This document shows positions 36,705 to 47,663 of a stretch of DNA of 64,000 nt, piece by piece. The notes beneath the pieces are model-generated. The model was not told where the DNA came from and searched no databases. It worked only from the letters and a program-made list of their open reading frames with translations. The translations under genes and the position numbers were made by a program. Source of the DNA: Anisakis pegreffii (taxonomy: Eukaryota > Nematoda > Chromadorea > Rhabditida > Anisakidae); contig JAPYMA010000218.1 of assembly GCA_035041965.1 (NCBI GenBank), forward strand, positions 1 through 64,000, given 5' to 3'. How positions within the stretch are numbered: the first letter of the stretch is position 1; each line of letters begins with the position of its first letter.

Positions 36705-38549
36705 TCAGCATGAATAATGTTGTGTTGCATGAGTGGATTGTGAGGGCGTAAAGGTATTATTGATAACGATATTTGTGGTATTCATAAGGAGATTTGCAGG
36801 AGAAGGTAACGATAGTTGCTGTGACGATAGTTGTTCAGTCAGTGGCGAAACTTCATGCTGCATGTACATATGCTGATAATGTGGTACTTCTGCAGATGAG
36901 TTGGAATAGGGACTTAGCGAAAACGAGGAGCGTCTGCAGATATGTTCAGTTGGAATTCCACGCATTGCCTCGCGCTCAGCTCTATCTGAAAATCATTAGT
37001 CCAGCAAATTCATGATACTTCGTAGTTAGGTATAATTGTCTCAAAACGTTAAAATGTTCACGTTATTCGATGTTCACGGCAATAATTTCAAGACTATGGA
37101 GTGGGTATACTGCATTACAAAATTCAAAAAACATTCCTTAAGAAACATTTTCCGTATTTTGTGCACCTAAAATCTAACGGATTTGATTATCGCAGAAAGT
37201 ACTCGCAGAGTTCAGCGTTCGTCAATAGATATTGAGTGTTGAGATGAATTCAAGTTGAGAAACACTCATGAACTCATCAAATACTCACATACTCATTTGA
37301 AAATACTGATCATTTAAAACGAAATATTTGTGTTTTTAACCTTTGTAGTTGTTCCTGGCTTGCACCTCGGCCATTGCTACCGAAGCGAAATCTTCCAGTT
37401 CGAGTGGTCTTAATTCGTTTGAAAATGATGGACGAAACTGAAATTATTCACGATCAGATTAAAATGCTTGATCAATTGGGCTATTCTTTGATCAGGATTG
37501 ATGCTGCTGCTGCTGCTAGTGACATTGGCGGGTCGAATCACTTAAGTACAACAACAATCGTTCATTCATCAAATTAATACAGCTGGCAACATATTGTGGT
37601 AAAGAGTGAATTTAGGAATTTAATCATGTTATCGCTCATGCATGCTGAATACACATACAATTCATAGACAGCTACAGCGTAAGAATCCGAAGCAGTCGAA
37701 CAATCAACTGCTTTGCGAATACTCAAATGTTTTAAGAATGAACGATGAAAATGTTCAGCCTCCAGATCGTTTAAACGAATCATTTGTGGAATAAAGTTGC
37801 CATAACGATTCACTAACCAATTCGTCTCCTCTCAAAACATCCTGTAGATGCTGAATATAGCGAAGTGCGAGTCGTAATGTTTTAATTTTCGGTAGTTTCT
37901 GATCGATCGGAATGTGCGGCACACATTTTTGCAGTTGTGCATAGGCTTGATTCATTTCTTCATTACGTTTTCTTTCCTCAAAATGAATCTAAATCATTCA
38001 TTTGCACAAATTTCACGATCAAACTCACAAGTTGAAGCAATATCCGACCGTAAGGCAACATAAAACAACATCATAAAACTAAACTTACACAAACCTTTCG
38101 ATTTGATCTTGATCGTCGTTTTGCAACTGCTTCAGTTAATTCTCTATGCTGTTGCCGGTTTATGCTGTTGAAGTGATCATGGACAAATCTTCTCGAGCTG
38201 CAAAACAAAAAACTTTCTCATTCAAAAATTTAAGTCTTCCTCACCGCGAAACTTTTTTCACCCATCTTTTCGAAGCTATTGTAAAGAAGTTTCTACAAAG
38301 TTTTTTTTGTTGACAATTTACAATCCAAAAGTACCATGAATTGTGATTCACTTCAACATACCAAATTTCATAAATATTTCGAGGTTCTTGCGGTGGCCGC
38401 TTCACATACACAATCGTGAATTTTTTGTCCTTAAACGAAAGCGGAATGAATAGCAAAAATCCAGCAAAAGACATTCAATAAGCAAACCTTTCATGATGTT
38501 GTCGTCGATCTACTTCAATACCCGTCATTAGGTTCGTGTACGGTCTCAT
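36705..38549 (-). CDS. bHLH transcription factor, HAND/Twist-like
   Basis: Five exons (minus): 38549-38488, 38197-38095, 37976-37818, 37437-37341, 36985-36705; 233 residues with all phases agreeing. The bHLH domain spans about residues 50-105. Its basic region is NRKERKRNEEMNQAYAQLQ, and helix 2 reads LPKIKTLRLALRYIQHLQDV. The NRKER-R start and KIKTLRLA of helix 2 are closest to HAND (NRKERRR..., KIKTLRLAT). Family members dimerise with E proteins and bind E-boxes in the nucleus to direct mesoderm fate. The part after the bHLH includes a conserved-looking DFASVAMAEVQARNNYKDRA segment and a Ser/Gln/Asn-rich tail. I cannot say which nematode hlh gene is orthologous. The exon-3 acceptor (TTTTGAG) is weak. 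Confidence 0.85.
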
Positions 38550-40188
38550 TTCTTCGATCGTACGATGCAAATGAGCAAAGACGTGCGTCAATCAAAGAAA
38601 CACTACTAAATAAAGTCGGTATACTTCCTTATAGGGAGGCCAGATGCTTACAACGCACTAGATAGATAGATGGATGTCTGGTCACACGACACGTCCAAAT
38701 CTCACTAAATCCCCAAAATCCCAACTATTTATCTGTTCCTATGCCGTGTGCTAAGATATCCACTTAACTCTTCCTTTGGGTAAGTTGCAAGGAGGCGGGC
38801 AAATTGGATGATGATGATGATGATAAGTTTGTATGGGTTTAACGGAGAGGATGCGCGAAATAGACTACTAACTTTACTTTGCTGCTGGGAAATAACTTTT
38901 TCAGTGGAACAGTTGTAAATGCTTTCGCAATAATCACTTACTGCAGTTATATGTTTTGCGTTGACGGACAACTAAATGATGATTTACGATCGTGTATACT
39001 GTGGCATATAATGGCAATATTCAAAGTTATATATCCGAATACACATCCGTTTTGTTACATACAATACAATCTTTTGTTCCATCTTTGGTTTATGAGAACT
39101 AAAGTTATGTTCTATTGTTCAGTTTTGAATGCGATATCGTAAAGAAGTAAATAATCAAGAGTAAGTGAATGACTCTGATATGCAATGCAATCCGAAAGTT
39201 TTTGGTGTTGTCGTCTTGTCCATGGAAATCTGGAAGAACAATAAATTCTGCACGAGGAGAGCGTGTTTGTTATTTGAATATAGAGTTGATTTGTATCAAC
39301 AACTGACTGCTTCATGAAGAATATATTTCTTCAATACATGAAATGCATGGAAAAATTTGATCTCTTAAAAATTCAATAATCCACGGTTGAATTCCCTCAT
39401 CTACCGTGGTGTTATAATTTGAAAAACAGAGTTCCGGAGAGCTCTGCGAATTTGACAGATTCCTTAGCGAAATGACATGAATAAGCAGCACACGTGAAAT
39501 GAACGTATGCATTTGTATGCATTCTCAATGAAAAGATTATCGTAAACGCACAATGAAAGAAGTCATAAAAGACGCATGCATGCTTATGACAATTGAGCAT
39601 TGCATAATACAGTCTTGACAAGCACTTATGATATTGTTTTCAGTTTCGATGATACTTATCCATCAGATATTGCAAACATAATTCAGTGCTCTTGATATGA
39701 AAACAAACTTTGGCTGCACTGCAACACGAGGAAAGATTTAAACCATTTTCAGGTATCAGCTACTGCATACGCAACAGCACTTGCTCAGTCTCAGTTTTCA
39801 AGAAACGCATATTCTGTCCAAAATTCGAAAAAGTTTGTAGTGTTATGTAATCCTCTCCTCCTCTTGGTATTACCGACCAACGTTTGTTTTATTGGATGAA
39901 TCGAGAACGTTCGAAGTTTCATCAAGAATGTTTCATTGAGCACAAACAAGTATGAATGTTCAGAAGGTTGAAAATGAGTGAAACAGTTTCGATAAAAGTG
40001 TTCAAATCAAATTAATGTTGTGATCTTGAGAGACTACTCAAAGAATTCCTGTTATACATTTGTTTACACCTATAAAAATTGAATGGCACGTGCAACTGCT
40101 CTGCAAAATCAAAAGGGGCATGCAGAAGTCAGCCAATGAGCCGTAGCAGCGCTCTCTTATGGAGAACAGGTAAGGATAATCACAAAGT
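38550..40188. other. Upstream region of the bHLH gene
   Basis: Includes an ATGATG microsatellite at 38808-38823. A + strand stretch at 39753-39835 after TTTTCAG reads SATAYATALAQSQFSRNAYS and may be an exon, but nothing joins it. Confidence 0.3.
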
Positions 40189-40372
40189 CGGCCCTCTCTT
40201 GATGGCCAATTCTCCCCTCTGGGCACTCTCGACGAACGTCTGATCGCACCGCTCAATATTCCCTCGGTGCCTTACTTTGCAGAACAAAATCATTTCGAGA
40301 AGCACCATCAAAGGTATTAAGAGACCATAAAAATTTGCCCGTAATTAGTTTTATTTTGCTTTAGAATGGTTT
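40189..40372 (+). CDS. Possible 3' exons of an unidentified gene
   Basis: After CACAAAG, 40189-40314 reads RPSLDGQFSPLGTLDERLIA and on to FEKHHQ in a GC-richer patch. A GTATTA donor at 40315 and a TTTTGCTTTAG acceptor at 40363 would join it in phase to a tiny terminal exon (ATGGTTTAA). The minus strand of the same patch is also open (Arg/Cys-rich), so strand is uncertain. No start exon, no family. An open frame at 40387-40611 (+) may belong here instead. Confidence 0.25.
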
Positions 40373-40937
40373 AATCAAATTTTCAGATGATTTCTGCGAT
40401 CACCGAGGTAGCTGCAGACGACTCCGTACAACGTGTGGCTAAAATCATTACAGCAAAGTTTATTTTATGGACATTTGATGTTTTTTATGATGCTTTTAGT
40501 CCAACTTCAAACAATTTGTTAATGCAATCATCAGCAATATATTGTTGTAAAGCAGTCGATATTGAGTCCAAAGAGGATACCGATGCAATACTCTCGATTA
40601 ATCCGTCATAACAAAGGGCATCTCATACCTTTTCTTCTCCTTCTTCCCATACAAGTTATTCTTGTGCAATAATATGAACAAATGAACAAACGAAATGTAA
40701 TAAATTGTTGTTGTCTGATTGTAAATAATCACGCAATAATAACTGAATTGTTTGATTTCTTCTTTTAACGCACCATCCTATTCTCTTCTCTCCAGTTGAA
40801 ATGGGGATTAAGAATGTAAAAGCAATGTGCACACTTTATATTCTCTTAATAGCAACACGTATGTTCAACAAATCATGTAAAATGTTTCCAACGAATATCG
40901 AAACCTTTTAGTGAATGCAAGAGAAAACTATCTAGAA

Positions 40938-41756
40938 CAGTGGTTCTCATAGGGGGTGAAATTACTCATTTTGGGTAATTTGGTGTCAAGGGGTAATGGA
41001 CAGGGTCGGGGAATTAGTATGTCGTGCAGTTGTTATTTTATGATAGAACGCATGATGCTACTTTTTAACTCCGATATGTAAATGCGGTTAGGTGATCGCA
41101 ACATTCTTCATTCTCCAATGAATATCATTAGCTCGTCCCTGCCTAACAGGGTTTTCGCTTGTTTTAACAGAGTTTTCATTCTTTTCCTTGCTGCTGTAAT
41201 CGCTCTCATAACATTTATCACCAAAAATGTTCTCTTCTGCTAATTTCTCATTCATTTCACTCAACAATCAAAATCAAATTCTCATTCTATCAAATACACT
41301 CTATAATTGATCATTTGACTGTCGAACGTTGTTGAGCAATAATATTCGATTGCTGTATTGTTGATTTTGGCTGTCAACATTCGTCAACGTATCCAGTAAA
41401 TAGTATATGCTACAGAATAAGAAAATAATTCGAACTGTGAAGTGAACTGAGAGAAAGTGAATGAGAAAAACTCATCAAGAGAACGATATTCGCATGTAAT
41501 AGCTGTGAGAGTGAACACAACACGTCTGAAAAGAATCAGAATCCATCTGAATCAGCTTGAAGTGAGCGTATCATAATCAACAGCTTTTCATGCAATCATA
41601 ATCGATCTCATGAACCGTAGGAACGTCAGGAACAAACGGAAAACCGTTTGTTCCTGACGTTATCCGTACAAATAGTAAGTTATTATATCAGGGAGTAACA
41701 ACGGCCTGCTAGATCGTCAAAAAGGGTAATGGAGCATCCGAACGTCAGAACCACTG
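40938..41756. mobile_element. hAT-like non-autonomous transposon, full copy
   Basis: Ends are CAGTGGTTCTCA at 40938 and, near-complementary, CAGAACCACTG at 41746-41756. Terminal CAGTGGTTCTCA is typical of hAT superfamily elements (established knowledge). Flanks ATCTAGAA (40930-40937) and GCCTAGAA (41757-41764) match at six of eight bases, consistent with an aged 8-bp target duplication. No transposase frame; 819 bp. It contains an 18-bp perfect hairpin (AACGTCAGGAACAAACGG with its complement, loop AAAA) at about 41625-41664. Confidence 0.8.
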
Positions 41757-41764
41757 GCCTAGAA

Positions 41765-43362
41765 CTCGTAAATCAGCTGGAAATTCAAGACTCTATTATT
41801 ATTCTATTTCATCGTTAACAATACATCAAAAATTTCTCTTCGCTGACCCCAATACGGTTCCGTCTTCACTGACCTTTAAAAGAGTTGCAGAAGGGCATTC
41901 AAAACAAACAAATGAAGTAATTTCTTCAGTAAGTCGGTAGATTGCGTGTCAAATAATGACTCGCATAAACTTATGCAACAGCGATGGTGATATTATTGGA
42001 GTATCATCAAAATGGTATTTTTATTAATAACGCGTGTCACTAGAAGTTCAAATGGCCCCTATGCAAACAGAGAAACAGTTCACACATCTTTCCCATTCAT
42101 TTGCATTCTAATCAAAACACTTTCAACAAAAAAACCTTTCAACATTTGTGAATTGGTCAAGTATTTCACATCGAACAATTAATTCAAGCGGCTTCGGCAG
42201 TAAACAAAGAAACCGAATTTTCGCATTCAGTTAGCAAGATATGGCTTAAATCGCCAGTAATATTTCAATGATCAATGATGCCCCATGCTGTTAAGAGCTG
42301 AGATTTTGATGTTCATCTCAATTATCGCCAAATCTGTTAGTGACGTCTTGAGAGCGATTAAATGTATCAATTCATTTTCTTCAATTTCATTTCTTATACT
42401 CATTTGTCGTTCGAATAGTGAAAGTGCCAACTGCAGAAATTTGATATGAATCGATCCATTGGATAACCTCTTTGTTCAAGAGCGATCAACGATGCCGTAA
42501 GGAACCAATCACCTCAGAGTTTCGAAAAATCACCAAGTTTCTTGAAATCTTGATCGCATTATTTTCATTTCATTCTCGGATCTCCTGCTGAAATTATTCT
42601 CACAATGATTTATCGCTCTATTTCGGCATAAAAATTACCCTGAAAGGAAACCCTCCAGATGAAGTTGTTCAAAGTACCCGATTGCAACTTATTCATATGC
42701 AATTTCCTTGGTCTTGAAGTTCACTTGCCATTATACTTACTTCCCATAACGACCGCTCTCTTGGTGAAAAGATTTTCAAAATACTTTCTTATATAGCGAA
42801 AGTGTAACAGAACAGCATCATCACTTGATCGCTATTTCATTTTTTGATTTTGCTGAAGATACAAGTTTCATCGAAAAATTTTTCTTTTTCGCTTCTATAC
42901 AATTATGTTTCTTTGAGTGTGTCCACTCTCATTCCGGTTGTTGTTTCCCATTGAATGCAGTGAACTATGAAAATGATGCCATAATAAGCCAGTTGTACCA
43001 TAAGCAAAATGCATTCGAAACGTTCTACTTCCAAAGAAAAACTAGTTCTAATAATCAGATTTCGCGGATGAATGGTTGGTTCTTAATTGAAACTCTAAAT
43101 GCAAAAAACATTTCAACTGTTACATAATATATGATTAATGTGTGTATATAAGCGACCACAAAAAACACTGCAATACATTCGTAATTGCATTCAATTAAAA
43201 TTCGTCTACAACTCGACATTTTTGATTATCATTTTTAACCATTATAACTAGGAGAAAGTCATTACACCTAATAGTACCATATGGAAAACTATAAAAACAG
43301 AAGTACTCCCTATTCGGCCAACGGACTTAACAATAATTTTTTTCAGACGGCTCTACAATCGA
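41765..43362. other. Upstream region of collagen 1
   Basis: A 100-codon frame at 42825-43127 (+) lacks any recognised feature. A TATATAAG at about 43144 sits some 200 bases before the acceptor at 43345-43346 and could be the collagen promoter TATA box. Confidence 0.4.
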
Positions 43363-45182
43363 ATGGCTTCCGGTGCAGGATATGCGATTGCTGAGGCTAC
43401 AACTGCATCTGGACTCGCAATATTCGGTTCACTGATCGCAGTTGGTCTTCTCATCAATGAAATAAATTCGTTTTCCTATGAAATTATTGATGCTGTGGAC
43501 GATTTCAAGGTGTAACGAAACTTTTGAGTGTATATTTCGCTTTCATGGATTCATTGATACGATTTCATCGATTCATGGATTCACTGCATGAAATTTCAAG
43601 CAACTGATTCTTAGGACCTGGCAAATGATGTATAGGGAACGATGATGGAGATTAGTGCGAGCAGATCGGGCCATGAGCATATTTCTTTAACATATGATCG
43701 TGTCAAGAGATCACTGGACTCGAGAAGAAAATCTGATTTCGGCGCTAAGGGCATCCGAGTAGATGCTTTCAATAAACGATCACGAAGGGTTGTCGAGTGT
43801 CCTGCAGGACCACCTGGACATCAGGTGATAGCTAGATCGCCAGGAGGTTAGGATCCGCTTGATGTATAGTTCACATCACTCGGAAGATGTTATTATATGG
43901 TCAAATTATGGTTTTAAATGAAAACAAGCCTCTTAATTAATGTCATGATAATAAGAATCGACGGTAGCAATAAGTAAGAAATCATTAGATACACTTCTCT
44001 TTCTAGTTTTATTGTTTGAAGATATTTCAATTTGTTTGCGAAAAAGATTACTGTATGTCTTCGTTGTGCTGCAGCAGAAATAACTTGAAAACAGAGCAAC
44101 TTCCGAACAAAAAACATATAGCTGAACCGAATTCTTATCGTTAGCATTCTTTATTTGCTCTCTTACAAGTGAACAATGCCAGTTAAATGCCTGGCTCAAA
44201 ACATGAAAGTTTATTTTTAGAACCAGGTCTAGCTGCTTTGCCAGGACGACCTGCCTTGTCCGCTGTTGCCGTTATCCTATCATCTATAACGGTAGAAGGA
44301 TGTATTAAGTGCCCGATTGGAGCACCCGGATTACCTGGACCAGATGGCCCTATTGGCGATATTGGACCTATCGGACAGCTTGGAGCACCCGGATCTACTG
44401 GTAATGGTGTAGGGCCACCGGGAACGCCTGGACCACCTTGACTTGATGGACAATCTTGTACATTATTTCATGATCAAAATTCACTGCATATTCTTTGAAA
44501 TTTAACGAAACTCAACAAAATGAGTTGCTGAATAACTGATATCGCTGAATAACTCAACAACGATTCACGATCTTTCGAATAACGTTTGGAATTGAAAAGG
44601 TGCTTGTGTAGGTGCATTTCGATTTTCTATTCCTATAAATTTTTAGATGAACCAGGCCAAGCGGGACCACCTGGACCGCCAGGCGCACCAGGTCGGCGCA
44701 GTCGTTCAGAAGGAGGACCAAAAGGACCACCGGGTGCTACTGGGGCACCAGGACGTCCAGGAGAACCAGGAGCTGATAGTGAACCAGGAGCGGCTGGTCC
44801 GCAAGGAGCCACGGGACCGGTGGGAAATGCAGGTTCACTGGGGGTGATTGGAAAACGTGGAAACGTAAGCTGTGTGATCGATCGTTAATGAAAAGGGTGG
44901 AAAGCGTTGATGAATCACGTTTTATGTTGCAAAATGCAAACTGCAAAAGTTCTTTTAAAATTGAAATAATCACAAAAATCATTGTTTTACTTGGGAATAC
45001 TGATTGTATAAGAATTCAAGAAGTTATTTTGCAGTTATATTTGAGCTGCTTTATGCATCATAATTAACGTGAAATGTTGGTTTTAGTCCGGACTGTACGG
45101 GATCTCAGGACCTGATGCGCACTACTGTCCATGTCCAGCAAACACTAGAGCTTTGATCAGAAGAAGAAGTCATCTTGCATAA
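43363..45182 (+). CDS. Cuticle collagen 1, with a shifted splice site
   Basis: Exons 43363-43509, 43636-43846, 44221-44400, 44647-44864, 45087-45182 give 283 residues. It begins [20 protein letters not shown], a membrane anchor, then DAVDDFK. Basic cleavage sites KRS and NKRSRR precede CPAGPPG. A short degenerate Gly-X-Y part, [10 protein letters not shown], a long Gly-X-Y block and the C-terminal PDAHYCPCP follow. Secreted, trimerising cuticle component. Exon 2 could instead start at 43615, where its three sisters start, but that frame meets TAG at 43633. The TAG itself supplies an acceptor (ATGTATAG) that keeps frame. At the exon 3/4 join Gly is replaced by Asp in the repeat register. Acceptor 43345-43346 lies 16 bases before the ATG. 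Possibly a gene in decay. Confidence 0.8.
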
Positions 45183-45443
45183 TGTCTCAGGCTTCATGAA
45201 TTATGATAATTGTTCAGTTTAGTGATTGATTTGATCGATCAGTTTTTGATACTCTTAAAAATAACTTATACGTTTTATTGTTTCGCTGCAAGTCCATACA
45301 ATACTACATGAATAGTATCAGATTTATTGGAGTTTTAGGTACGCAATTCCAATATATCTGATACTTGATCTGATTTTGGTACGAAGAGGACTTCAAATTA
45401 TTCTGATGGTACTGCAATTAAAAGTGAACTATTTTCTTGCTGT

Positions 45444-45449
45444 AATAAA
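45444..45449 (+). terminator. Poly(A) signal AATAAA of collagen 1
   Basis: AATAAA 262 bases after the collagen 1 stop, same strand. Confidence 0.45.
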
Positions 45450-46540
45450 TGCTTATGATGCATTCGCAGTAAATAAAATGTTGAAATTATAAGAGCAATG
45501 TGTTCAAGCGAGTAAGATAAAAGGTGATTCAAAGTAAATCAAATGAAGCACAGTTTTCGTATTTGATGTCAAGCTAACCCTTATATATGTAAGAGTTGAA
45601 AAAGAGCAGCGAAACTCTATCTAGGAGAAGGATTTCAACTGCAATTCATTTTAAAACCTGAAAGTATTATGCGAAATATCACTAATCCCATAAATCACTA
45701 ATCCCATAAATAACTGATCAGAAGAACCAGATAATGGTGTAAGTATACGTGGATTATGAGAAAAGCATTTTATTACGCAACCTTAGTGCAATTAACCAGT
45801 TATTTTATAACATTATATTTTCTTCTGTCGCATTTTGATTTTCAATTGATCAATTTCGTGTAAGCAATTGCAATAAATCCACTTAATGTTTCTACAGGAT
45901 TTTCATCATCAGCTATTTCAGATGACATAATCAAATGCGCTTTGTTCATGAGTGCACTTCTTACATCCTCTGCTGTGAACAAATCCCTTCCAAATCAAAT
46001 TCGTTCATTAATTAGGCTGAAAAACCAGAATTTTTGCTGCGTTTTCATTCAGTTGACTTCAAATAAAAGGAAATGCTAACTGCGTGCAGGCAATGTCAAC
46101 AATAGTTTATCAGCAGTTCCACTGTTCGCAACAATTCATATCACTTTTGATATTTTATTCTGATTTCTATCGAAACCGATCTGATTGTTCGTTTCTAGCT
46201 GATTGTAAGTGCGTCTGAAGCTTGCTGCTCACACTGAGAGCTGCGGCAAAACTTATGCAAAGTTCAGCATTCAATTTTCAGAAGCACGTCAGAGCTCACT
46301 AATTCGGATTAAAATCAAAAAATCATCCCGTCCTTTTCTGAAACGATTTTTCTGAACCTAACCTAGAAAATATTCGAGCAATTATGAAATGTTTTAAGCT
46401 TTCGATCCATAAATTATATGGGTCATTGTTATGTTCTCATTATGGTGATAGTTCTCATTATAATCCTTATTCTCGTTGTAATATCGCACTCTTCAACGAT
46501 TATTGGTTAGAAAACACGATTCTCTAGAAAGATTAGCGTA
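45450..46540. other. Non-coding gap
   Basis: No gene or repeat recognised except a short tandem CACTAATCCCATAAAT at about 45682. Confidence 0.45.
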
Positions 46541-47207
46541 TCATTAACTCGTCCGGGCCTAACACGGTTTTCTATTTGACAGGGTTTTCAATCTTTTCCT
46601 TGTTGATTCAATCGCTCTCATAGCTTTTATCACAAAAAGTGTTCTCTTTTGCTAATTTCTCATTCATTTCACTTAACAGTTAAAGTCAAATTCTCATTCT
46701 ATTAAATACACTCTATAATTGATCATTTGACTGTCGAACGTTGTTGAGCAATAATATTCGATTGCTGTATTGTTGATTTTGGCTGTCAACATTCGTCAAC
46801 GTATCCAGTAAATAGTATATGCTACAGAATAAGAAAATAATTCGAACTGTGAAGTGAAATGAAACGAAGTGAATGAGAAAAACTCATCAAGAGAATGATA
46901 TTCGCATGCAATAGTTATGAGAGTGAACAGAACACGTCTGAAAAGAATGAGAATGCAACTAAATCAGTTTGAACTGAGCATGTCATAGAGACAATAGCTT
47001 TTCAAGCAATCATAATCGACTGCAGTAATGAGCAACACAATCGGTCTCGGACACTAAATTCTTTCACGCCACTGAGCTTCCGGACCGGATTTCCGTTTGT
47101 TACTGATGTTATACGTAGAAATAGTAAGTTCTTTTATGGGGGGGGGTGAAGGCATCTTATCAAATCATCAAAAGGGGTAATGGAACACTCGAACGTGAGA
47201 ACCACTG
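46541..47207. mobile_element. hAT-like element, 5'-truncated second copy
   Basis: From TCATTAACTCGTCC on, it follows the copy at 40938-41756 closely; about 150 bases around TTGTTGAGCAATAATATTCG are nearly identical. The right end is TGAGAACCACTG, ending at 47207, a better match to the left terminus CAGTGGTTCTCA than in the other copy. The left terminus and about 180 bases are missing. Confidence 0.85.
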
Positions 47208-47663
47208 ATATTGAACATTTGCTGACTCGTCTTAACAGTCTACCGAATTTCAATTAGCTCGCTTCACATCTCACTCCAGTTTAGGTCAGGTCGCTGATCA
47301 CTCATCTTAACGGCACATCAAGATTCAACCACTTCGACTCACCACTGTGCTTTTTAGACGAAATCATTGAAATGGTAGCTCAAATGCCTTTTCCGTTTAC
47401 TAGGAACATATAGAATGCGTAGGAGTGAAACTCACGACTAAAACTCAACTTCAAATGAATTTTGAAGGGGCTAGTGAAAAAATTTCGACTGCTGAAATCA
47501 TTCGGCTGATTAAAGCTCACTCTTAGGCTTATCTGTAGGCTAACACTTGAGCTCAGGTTCCAAACGTTGAATCATTCATTATTGCTGGAGGATATTCGAA
47601 TCGGATGTCGACACTTTTCACGGGCTGTTTACAAGACGAGTTTTCGATAGGTCTCAGGAAAAA
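47208..47663. other. Promoter side of collagen 2
   Basis: Short; a GTCTCAG acceptor at 47656-47657 precedes the ATG by six bases, fitting trans-splicing. Confidence 0.45.

Noticed and set aside
37574..37813. Alternative bHLH 3' exon reading EAEHFHRSFLKHLSIRKAV
   Set aside because: It could splice, but the exon at 37341-37437 has a better acceptor, matches phase on both sides and leads to a long terminal exon.
44187..44441. Collagen frame ending at a TGA after GPPGTPGPP, as a possible nonsense mutation
   Set aside because: A GTAATG donor at 44401 fits the phase of exon 4 and keeps the Gly register, so the TGA is intronic.
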